DNA of 8,535 nucleotides from Actinomycetes bacterium (GTDB lineage: Bacteria; Actinomycetota; Acidimicrobiia; Acidimicrobiales; SZUA-35). The notes beneath the pieces were generated by a model. The model made no database searches and had not been told where the DNA came from. It worked only from the letters and a program-made list of their open reading frames with translations. Within the stretch, counting starts at the first letter, position 1, and the number at the start of each line of letters is the position of its first letter. The stretch spans positions 1-8,535 of the forward strand of contig JAAETV010000261.1 of NCBI GenBank assembly GCA_024227975.1, given 5' to 3'. Positions 5,925-8,535 of the stretch are shown here, one piece after another. Made by a program: the position numbers and the translations under genes.

Positions 5925-6437
5925 GCTGAGCTCCAGATAGGCATAGGTCTTGATCGCGAGGCGGCCGGCCGTGAACCGATCGATGGTATCGACGGTGAAG
6001 CCTGCCGCTCTCAGCTCGATCGGCAGATCACGGTTGAAGTCGTGGCCCAGCTGGTGGCGCCACCATGGAGTGAGCAACCACTGGACCAGGCGCCGAAGCC
6101 CGAGCCCGGCCACCGGTTCGACCGCCACCAGAGGGCGGGAACCGAGCTGGTTCCGCAACCGCACCAAGGCATCTTGATCCCAGGCCGGCAGCCACAGCAC
6201 ACATGTCGCCAACAACGGTCCGGCCCCCGCCCCGGACGCAGCCTCGCCATCCTGGCCCCCACCGCCGGGCTCGAGAGCTGAGGCCGAGAACCACTCGACC
6301 GATGGGGTCGGGGGTACCCCGTTGGCCACACCCTCCGGACTCAGATCCAGGTTCGAGTGAGCCCGCGTGATCGCCGACCCGAGCGATGATCGGGGGTTCA
6401 ACCTCAGTTTCAGAGCCGATGAGGTTCCTTCTGACAA
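5913..6437 (-). CDS. Short methyltransferase-like protein missing the SAM-binding N-terminus (possible decayed gene)
   Basis: The C-terminal part resembles class I SAM-dependent methyltransferases of the phospholipid/ubiquinone type. It has ATCVLWLPAWDQDALVRLRNQ (77-97, where relatives have ..TLVLCSVPDP..AL.E..RVL), VAVEPV (104-109), VQWLLTPWWRHQLGHDFNRD (118-137, cf. QQRLLTPLWRRLAGGCHLNRD) and AAGFTVDTIDRF (144-155). An NLDLSPEGVANG stretch (29-40) resembles the acidic-strand region (IDLSPEM). The glycine-rich motif I (E/D-x-G-x-G-x-G) that should precede it is absent, and only about 28 residues lie before that point rather than the usual 70 or so. No frame upstream supplies it, because aat starts divergently at 6461. 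The start is uncertain: TTG at 6437 lies 7 nt after a TANNNT hexamer, and the open frame reaches 6506 but would then overlap aat. It may be a truncated remnant or a non-catalytic relative. Product call is tentative. Confidence 0.5.
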   Translation of the reverse strand: MSEGTSSALKLRLNPRSSLGSAITRAHSNLDLSPEGVANGVPPTPSVEWFSASALEPGGGGQDGEAASGAGAGPLLATCVLWLPAWDQDALVRLRNQLGSRPLVAVEPVAGLGLRRLVQWLLTPWWRHQLGHDFNRDLPIELRAAGFTVDTIDRFTAGRLAIKTYAYLELSSHP

Positions 6438-6444
6438 GACAGCG

Positions 6445-6450
6445 AGCGTA
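6445..6450 (-). promoter_or_regulatory. -10-like element for the methyltransferase-like ORF
   Basis: TACGCT (TANNNT, minus strand) ends 7 nt before the in-frame TTG at 6437. It shares its TA dinucleotide (6449-6450) with the aat -10 on the other strand. TTG is an unusual start for a leaderless mRNA, so confidence is low. Confidence 0.25.
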
Positions 6451-6454
6451 CCGT
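6449..6454 (+). promoter_or_regulatory. -10 element of aat, predicted leaderless
   Basis: TACCGT (TANNNT) ends 6 nt before the ATG at 6461. This supports that ATG over the earlier in-frame ATG at 6386, whose extra 25 residues resemble nothing in the family and lie over the divergent ORF. Confidence 0.5.
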
Positions 6455-6460
6455 GGACGG

Positions 6461-7210
6461 ATGGAACGTGGCCATCGGTCGAAGCAACAGCTAGCCCCGA
6501 CGGCAACCCAATGGTCGTTCCCCCCGCTCGACGATCTCCAACCGGACGAGGATCTCGTCGCCGTCGGTGCCGATCTGGAGCCGGGAACCATCCTCTCCGC
6601 CTACTCCCACGGCTACTTCCCCATGCCCGTCAACCGCAAGACGATCGGCTGGTTCCACCCAAACCCCCGAGGCATCATCCCCCTCGACACCCTCCACGTG
6701 TCCCGGTCTCTGCGTCGCTCCATTCGCCGCTACACCACCACCGTCGACCGGGCCTTCAACGACGTATTGACGGCCTGTGCCGACCCTTCCCGCCCCATGG
6801 GCTGGATCGATGACCGCATGATGCGGGCCTACTCCCGCCTCCACCAGATGGGCTGGGCCCACAGCATCGAAGTGTGGGACGACGACGGTCTGGCCGGCGG
6901 CCTCTATGGGCTAGGCATAGGCAGCCTGTTCGCTGGTGAATCGATGTTCCACCATCGCACGGACGCATCCAAGGTTGCCCTGGTTCACCTGGTGGACATC
7001 CTCCGGGGTCGACCCGACGCCCTCCTCGACATCCAATGGGTCACCCCCCACCTGGAGAGCTTGGGGGCCACCCCCATCTCCCGCCACGCCTACGTCGAAC
7101 GCCTCGATCAGGCCGTCGGCGCGGTCATGGCGGGAGATGGCGAGATGGTCCCGTTCGTCCCTCCCCAACCGGACGATCTCGCCTCTGATCAGGCTCCTGC
7201 GTCACACTAG
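6461..7210 (+). CDS. aat: Leucyl/phenylalanyl-tRNA--protein transferase
   Basis: Transfers Leu or Phe from charged tRNA to the N-terminal Arg/Lys of proteins, creating N-degrons read by ClpS/ClpP-type proteases in the cytoplasm. The 249-residue protein (E. coli Aat is 234) shows the family pattern throughout: FPPLDDLQPDEDLVAVGADL (20-39), AYSHGYFPM (47-55), GWFHPNPRGIIP (63-74), SRSLRRSIRR (81-90), GWIDDRMMRAYSRLHQMGWAHSIEVW (114-139), GGLYG (146-150), AGESMFHHRTDASKVAL (158-174) and IQWVTPHLESLGA (191-203). E160 and Q192 match the E. coli residues E156 and Q188 implicated in catalysis, at the same 32-residue separation. A GWI replaces the commoner TWI. The start is chosen from the family N-terminus and the -10 6 nt upstream. 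The mutase gene follows after 5 bp, so the two probably form one transcript. Confidence 0.96.
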   Translation: MERGHRSKQQLAPTATQWSFPPLDDLQPDEDLVAVGADLEPGTILSAYSHGYFPMPVNRKTIGWFHPNPRGIIPLDTLHVSRSLRRSIRRYTTTVDRAFNDVLTACADPSRPMGWIDDRMMRAYSRLHQMGWAHSIEVWDDDGLAGGLYGLGIGSLFAGESMFHHRTDASKVALVHLVDILRGRPDALLDIQWVTPHLESLGATPISRHAYVERLDQAVGAVMAGDGEMVPFVPPQPDDLASDQAPASH

Positions 7211-7215
7211 GTCTC

Positions 7216-8535
7216 GTGCACGACAACGAGCTCAGCGCTGAACGGCAGGCCGCACGGCCCCCTGACCGACCGTGGATGATGAGGACGTACTCCGGCCACT
7301 CCACCGCGGCAGCCTCGAACAAGCTGTACCGGACGAACCTGGCCAAGGGTCAGACAGGGCTTTCGATCGCCTTCGATCTCCCCACCCAGACCGGCTATGA
7401 CCCCGACCACCCTCTGGCCGCTGGTGAGGTGGGCAAGGTTGGCGTACCTGTCGTTCACAAGGGGCATATGGCCACCCTGCTCGACGGCATCCCGGTCGAC
7501 GAGATGAACACGTCGATGACGATCAACGCCCCCGCCGCCTGGATGCTCGGCCTCTATGTCGCCAACGCCGCCGATCAGGGAGTGGCTTCGGAACAGCTGC
7601 GAGGCACGACCCAGAACGACATCGTCAAGGAGTACCTGAGCCGAGGCACATACATCTTCCCCCCGGTCCCCAGCCGCCGCCTGATCGTCGACGTGTTCGC
7701 CTTCTGCGCAAACCATGTCCCCCGCTGGAACCCGATGAACGTGTGCTCGTATCACCTCCAAGAGGCAGGAGCGACCCCGGTTCAAGAGATCGCCTACTCC
7801 CTGGCCAACGCCATCGGGGTACTCGACGCCGTCCGGGAATCGGGCCAGATCGAACCTGATCGCTTCACTGACGTGGTGGCGTCGATGTCGTTCTTCGTCA
7901 ACTCCGGGATCCGCTTCGTCGAGGAGACCTGCAAGATGCGGGCCTTCACCACCCTGTGGGATCGGATCACAGCCGAGCGCTACGGGGTCACCGACCCCAA
8001 GGCCCGCCGCTTCCGCTACGGGGTCCAGGTCAACTCACTCGGCTTGACCGAGAACCAACCCGAGAACAACATCCAGAGGATCGTGCTCGAAGCCCTCGGG
8101 GTGACGCTGTCACGCGATGCCAGGGCCCGCTCCCTGCAGCTGCCGGCCTGGAACGAGGCCCTCGGCCTGCCCCGCCCTTGGGATCAGCAATGGTCGTTGC
8201 GAATCCAGCAAGTCCTGGCCATGGAAACTGACCTGCTCGAATACGACGACCTGCTGGCCGGCTCCCATGTCGTCGAGGCCAAGACGGCCGAGCTGATGGA
8301 AGGGGCCGAGGCCGAGCTGGATGAGATCGCCGAGCTTGGCGGTGTGTTCGAAGCCATCGACGAGATGAAAGGGCGCCTCGTGCGCTCCCACGTTGAGCGG
8401 ATGCGCCGCATCGAATCCGCTGAGCAGACCGTGGTCGGTGTCAATGCCTTCACCGAGTCCGCACCGTCGCCTCTTGGCGGGGCCGACTCGATCCTGCGAG
8501 TCGATCCTGGCGTCCAACACGAGCTCATGGCCGAC
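7216..8535 (+). CDS. meaA: MeaA/ethylmalonyl-CoA mutase-type adenosylcobalamin mutase (3' end outside window)
   Basis: The N-terminal 440 codons of a coenzyme B12-dependent acyl-CoA mutase; the frame is open to the right edge. Present is the substrate-binding TIM barrel. The C-terminal B12-binding domain with its DxHxxG motif would lie outside. Barrel motifs are RTYSGHSTAAASNKLYRTNLAKGQTGLSIAFDLPTQTGYDPDHPL (from 23), MNTSMTINA (97-105), TTQNDIVKEYLSRGT (131-145), CSYHLQEAGATPVQEIAY (177-194) and WNEALGLPRPWDQQWSLR (312-329). Y61, Q133, R155 and H180 match methylmalonyl-CoA mutase residues Y89, Q197, R207 and H244. AGHST-type and NTSMTINA features favour the MeaA/ethylmalonyl-CoA mutase group over true methylmalonyl-CoA mutase (NVSMTMNG). 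This group acts in the ethylmalonyl-CoA pathway for acetyl-CoA assimilation or in related acyl-CoA metabolism. The GTG start is 5 nt after the aat stop with only a weak AGGT nearby, suggesting translational coupling. Exact substrate is inferred. Confidence 0.93.
   Translation, partial: MHDNELSAERQAARPPDRPWMMRTYSGHSTAAASNKLYRTNLAKGQTGLSIAFDLPTQTGYDPDHPLAAGEVGKVGVPVVHKGHMATLLDGIPVDEMNTSMTINAPAAWMLGLYVANAADQGVASEQLRGTTQNDIVKEYLSRGTYIFPPVPSRRLIVDVFAFCANHVPRWNPMNVCSYHLQEAGATPVQEIAYSLANAIGVLDAVRESGQIEPDRFTDVVASMSFFVNSGIRFVEETCKMRAFTTLWDRITAERYGVTDPKARRFRYGVQVNSLGLTENQPENNIQRIVLEALGVTLSRDARARSLQLPAWNEALGLPRPWDQQWSLRIQQVLAMETDLLEYDDLLAGSHVVEAKTAELMEGAEAELDEIAELGGVFEAIDEMKGRLVRSHVERMRRIESAEQTVVGVNAFTESAPSPLGGADSILRVDPGVQHELMAD

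Noticed and set aside
6386..6460. Earlier ATG for aat
   Set aside because: The extra 25 residues do not resemble Aat N-termini, and the region holds the predicted aat promoter and the divergent ORF.
7207..7785. 192-codon minus-strand open frame opposite the mutase
   Set aside because: Antisense to a strongly conserved barrel domain; no supporting motif.

Overview
The window is GC-rich, gene-dense DNA with codon use, promoter style and gene content typical of Actinomycetota. An Acidimicrobiia-like source is my best guess: it has an MpaB/DUF2236 oxygenase, a membrane-anchored cyclophilin with an actinobacterial cysteine motif, a MeaA-type mutase, an LytM-DUF4214 surface protein, and many genes starting directly at their transcripts. 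That placement is inference from protein character, not from any marker gene. There are no rRNA or tRNA genes, CRISPR arrays, transposases, integrases or phage genes. It reads as ordinary chromosome, and I found no convincing undescribed multi-gene system.

Layout. From 1 to 1230 (minus) lies the N-terminal 410 codons of a secreted M23 (LytM-like) metallopeptidase-fold protein followed by DUF4214 repeats; it runs off the left edge. A 175-bp divergent region (1231-1405) with two inverted repeats and promoters facing both ways separates it from an MpaB/DUF2236 oxygenase (1406-2290, plus). A GC-rich hairpin and a new promoter precede a small MazG-type pyrophosphohydrolase (2359-2610, plus). Converging on it are the aspartate-pathway genes asd (2638-3660) and lysC (3749-4969), both minus and in the order lysC then asd. 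Together they convert aspartate to aspartate semialdehyde, the branch point to lysine/diaminopimelate, threonine and methionine. lysC carries a well-placed internal start for a separate regulatory beta subunit. Only 56 bp separate lysC from a divergent membrane-anchored cyclophilin (5026-5865, plus). That gene converges, across a 9-bp-stem hairpin, on a short methyltransferase-like ORF lacking the usual SAM-binding N-terminus (5913-6437, minus). Divergent from it is aat (6461-7210, plus), followed after 5 bp by the N-terminal 440 codons of a MeaA/ethylmalonyl-CoA mutase-type enzyme (7216 to the right edge).

The most consistent non-coding signal is that six start codons (1406, 2359, 3660, 4969, 5026, 6461) each lie 6-8 nt downstream of a TANNNT -10 hexamer, usually without a well-spaced Shine-Dalgarno. 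This predicts leaderless mRNAs for most transcription units here. The genes that do have Shine-Dalgarno sequences are the M23 gene and the internal lysC-beta start. No gene-free stretch exceeds 300 bases; the longest is 1231-1405.
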